Origin: an uncultured Clostridia bacterium
GTDB taxonomy: Bacteria > Bacillota > Clostridia > Christensenellales > Pumilibacteraceae
Assembly (NCBI GenBank): GCA_934270565.1
Contig: CAKQPR010000009.1
Coordinates: 12,295 to 76,294 of the forward strand
DNA length: 64,000 bases
Direction: 5' to 3'
The notes below the pieces were generated by a model. It searched no databases. It was not told the DNA's origin and was given only the letters and a program-made list of their open reading frames with translations. This document shows positions 61,904 to 64,000 of the stretch, piece by piece (position 1 is the stretch's first letter; each line of letters starts with the position of its first letter). A program made the position numbers and the translations under genes.

Positions 61904-62854
61904 ATGGATAAAACGGCGCGAAAATCGAGGAAACGTATACGCAAAAACGAATGGCAACTACTTAGTATGGCGGGCGCGGGGTTCATATTTTTGTTCGTGT
62001 TTTCATATGTGCCGATGTTCGGGATAATTCTCGCGTTCCGCGACGGCGACAGCGCGCTCAACGTCCTTAAAGCGATAACTTCCGCTCCGTGGGCGGGTAT
62101 GCACGGGTTCAAAAACTTCTACGACTTTCTCACCGACGAGCGTTTCTGGCCCATAGTTCTCAATACGGTATGTTACAATCTTTTAAGCCTTGCCGTATGC
62201 ATGCCGATTCCGGTCATTCTCGCGCTGATGTTCTACGAGGTTCGCCACCCCGCGTACGGCAAAACGGTACAGTTCATGACGTACCTGCCGCATTTCGTAT
62301 CGATGGTCGTGTACGTCGGTATAGTTCATTCGCTCGTCGATATGCAGACGGGCGCTGTGAACGGACTTATAAAAGCGCTGGGGCTGAGCGAAACGAGCAT
62401 AAACTTCAAGGGCAACCCGAAATACAGCTGGGGACTGATGATAATTTCGAATATCCTCAAAGGCAGCGGGTGGGGGTCGATAATTTACCTTGCGGCGATA
62501 ATGGGCGTGGACGTGCAGCTGTTCGAGGCGGCGGAAATCGACGGAGCGAACAGACTGCAAAAGATACGTTACATAACGCTTCCCGAAATCGCGCCTATAT
62601 TCGTGCTGAACCTCGTACTCAATATCTCGGGCATACTCAATAACGACGCGGGTACGATGCTTTTGTGGCAGACGCAAAGCAACCTGTCGCGTACCGAAGT
62701 TTTCTCCACGTTCATACTCAAAAGCGGTATCAACGAAATGCTTTATTCGTATGCGACCGCGGCGGGCGTGTTCAAGTCGATTATCGGTATGCTTCTTATC
62801 ATCGGCGCGAACAAGCTGTCAAAAATCATACAGGGCGAGGGGGTAGTTTTCTGA
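61904..62854 (+). CDS. Polysaccharide ABC transporter permease, LplB type
   Basis: A 316-aa permease of the LplB/YteP group, with the N-terminal KNEWQLLSMAGAGFIFLFVF, about six membrane segments and the EAA motif FEAAEIDGANRLQKIRYIT. This group imports larger or acidic plant and mucin oligosaccharides and differs from the permeases of the first two cassettes. Its stop shares one base with the next start. The ATPase is not encoded nearby. Confidence 0.93.
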   Translation: MDKTARKSRKRIRKNEWQLLSMAGAGFIFLFVFSYVPMFGIILAFRDGDSALNVLKAITSAPWAGMHGFKNFYDFLTDERFWPIVLNTVCYNLLSLAVCMPIPVILALMFYEVRHPAYGKTVQFMTYLPHFVSMVVYVGIVHSLVDMQTGAVNGLIKALGLSETSINFKGNPKYSWGLMIISNILKGSGWGSIIYLAAIMGVDVQLFEAAEIDGANRLQKIRYITLPEIAPIFVLNLVLNISGILNNDAGTMLLWQTQSNLSRTEVFSTFILKSGINEMLYSYATAAGVFKSIIGMLLIIGANKLSKIIQGEGVVF

Positions 62855-63750
62855 TGAACGAAAATATCACTCCCGTAGTCACGAGAAAATTAAAGCGCGA
62901 TCACGTCGGCGATTACGTCATAATGGTAATTCTCGGGCTGTTCGCGATACTGACGTTTTACCCCATGTGGTACGTCGTAGTCGGATCGTTCTCGAACGGC
63001 GCGGACTATATGAGCGGCGGCGTGTACTTTTTCCCGAGAATTTTCACGCTCGACAACTACAAGGCGATCGTGCAAAGCTCCGCGGTATGGCGCTCGCTCG
63101 GCGTAACGGTCGCGCGTTGCGCGCTCGGTCCTACGATTTCGGTGCTTTTTACGGCGTTCGTCGCCTACGGCATGAGCCGCAAAGAACTCCGCTTCAAAAA
63201 GTTCTTCAACCTTGCCGGAATAATCACGATGTTTTTCAGCGGCGGACTTATCCCGTATTACCTGCTTTGCAAAATCCTCGGTTTCATAAACAACTTCCTC
63301 GTCTATATAATCCCCGGCGCGTACAGCGTGTACAATATGATCCTTATCCGCTCGTTCTTCCGCAATATGCCCGAAGAACTGCACGAAGCGACCGTCCTCG
63401 ACGGCGCGAGCGAATACCTCATATTCTTCAAATTCATGATCCCGCTGTCTATGCCGATACTTACAACGATATTTCTGTGGTCGCTCGTCGCGCACTGGAA
63501 CGATTACCTTACGTCGATGATGTATCTTCCCACCGCGCCCAAACTTCACACGCTTCAGTACGTGTTACAGAAAATAATCAGCAACGCCGACGGAAGCACC
63601 GACTCGATGCTCGGCGTTTCGAGTTCGGTTACGAGCGAATCGGTATCGTTCGCCGCGATGGTGTTCGGAACTATTCCCATACTCGTTATGTATCCGTTTA
63701 TGCAAAAACATTTCGTTTCCGGTATTTACGTCGGCTCGCTTAAAGGTTGA
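62854..63750 (+). CDS. Polysaccharide ABC transporter permease, YtcP type
   Basis: A 298-aa permease of the YtcP/YcjP group. FYPMWYVVVGSFSNGADYMS, the EAA motif HEATVLDGASEYLIFFKFM, and MQKHFVSGIYVGSLKG are characteristic. ATG 62854 directly follows the LplB-type gene (TGATG overlap); the longer upstream frame lies inside that gene and is rejected. It pairs with the preceding permease. Confidence 0.93.
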   Translation: MNENITPVVTRKLKRDHVGDYVIMVILGLFAILTFYPMWYVVVGSFSNGADYMSGGVYFFPRIFTLDNYKAIVQSSAVWRSLGVTVARCALGPTISVLFTAFVAYGMSRKELRFKKFFNLAGIITMFFSGGLIPYYLLCKILGFINNFLVYIIPGAYSVYNMILIRSFFRNMPEELHEATVLDGASEYLIFFKFMIPLSMPILTTIFLWSLVAHWNDYLTSMMYLPTAPKLHTLQYVLQKIISNADGSTDSMLGVSSSVTSESVSFAAMVFGTIPILVMYPFMQKHFVSGIYVGSLKG

Positions 63751-63785
63751 CGAACAATCGAAAATCCAAGAAAAGGAGTATTATT

Positions 63786-64000
63786 ATGAAGAAAAATTCA
63801 TTAAAAACGATACTTGCGGTTGCGCTCGCGCTTGTTACGGCGTTCGGCGTTGCGGCTTGCGGCGGTTCAAGCGGCTGGAAATATCCCGACCGTGCGAACA
63901 CCGTTCTCGGCGAAGGCGAATTCTCGTGGGAGAAGTGGAAACAGGAATGTCCCGAAGGTCTTACGATCAACTGGTATTGCGACGTTAATATCGACATCAA
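63786..64000 (+). CDS. Solute-binding lipoprotein, 5' part only (cassette 3)
   Basis: The first 71 codons of a binding protein cut by the window end. The signal peptide ends at AAC (Cys25). The mature start has the aromatic and Trp-rich character (WKYPDRANTVLGEGEFSWEK, then LTINWYCDVNIDI) of LipO/YtcQ-type binding proteins that accompany LplB and YtcP. AAAGGAG precedes the ATG. Full length is expected to be about 500-560 residues. Confidence 0.88.
   Translation, partial: MKKNSLKTILAVALALVTAFGVAACGGSSGWKYPDRANTVLGEGEFSWEKWKQECPEGLTINWYCDVNIDI

Overview
This 64 kb window comes from a Gram-positive-type, probably anaerobic, gut-associated member of the Clostridia. A placement near Christensenellales is only my inference from gene content and codon style. 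The evidence is lipoprotein signal peptides on many solute-binding proteins, MsmX-type sugar ABC transporters without their own ATPase, strong sigma-A-like promoters (TTGACA/TATAAT, 17-18 bp spacers), clear AGGAGG ribosome binding sites, rubredoxin, and no outer-membrane (SusCD-type) genes. No rRNA or tRNA genes were seen.

The layout is two-thirds carbohydrate acquisition and one-third surface polysaccharide synthesis. (1) 255-12548: an operon of AraC regulator, TIM-barrel-like lipoprotein, two ABC permeases, solute-binding lipoprotein, 518-aa Ig/beta-sandwich lipoprotein and a 1624-aa modular surface lipoprotein. (2) 12549-14026: a gene-free mosaic of nested palindromic repeats. (3) 14027-19744: DUF4838 protein, GH20 hexosaminidase and GH78-type rhamnosidase. 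(4) 19853-36799: a second, paralogous copy of the first cassette (divergent AraC, TIM-barrel-like lipoprotein, two permeases, binding protein, 1422-aa repeat lipoprotein, 310-aa anchored protein), continued by a GH2 beta-mannosidase-like enzyme, HAD phosphatase, PHP protein and SGNH/sialate-esterase-like protein. (5) 36926-39218: a cytoplasmic GH13 enzyme divergent from an AraC regulator. (6) 39639-55171: a Wzx/Wzy-type polysaccharide cluster with genes for UDP-L-FucNAc (capE/F/G type) and dTDP-L-rhamnose (rfbABDC), an initiating sugar transferase paired with a DegT aminotransferase and an ATP-grasp protein, three glycosyltransferases, polymerase and flippase. (7) 55247-57202: rubredoxin, Mrp-type ATPase and a third transport-linked AraC regulator. 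(8) 57203-58595: a second repeat mosaic. (9) 58596-64000: a 1101-aa membrane-anchored surface protein, LplB/YtcP-type permeases and the start of a solute-binding protein cut by the window end.

The three transport cassettes look like Gram-positive polysaccharide utilisation loci. Large surface lipoproteins built of FN3/Ig-like and CBM-like beta-sandwich repeats would hold glycan at the surface, a lipid-anchored TIM-barrel protein may cut it, the binding protein and permeases import fragments, and cytoplasmic GH2, GH13, GH20, GH78 enzymes and esterases finish degradation.

The most unusual signals are two nine-base G tracts. One forms half of the spacer of a consensus promoter before the 1101-aa surface protein, and the other sits just after the lipobox of the second TIM-barrel-like lipoprotein. 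Both are laid out like phase-variation switches. Next is a ~240-bp repeat (three copies) with inverted termini and compensatory changes in its hairpins. Also notable are two genes whose -10 box lies six bases before the ATG, so that their mRNAs would be leaderless.
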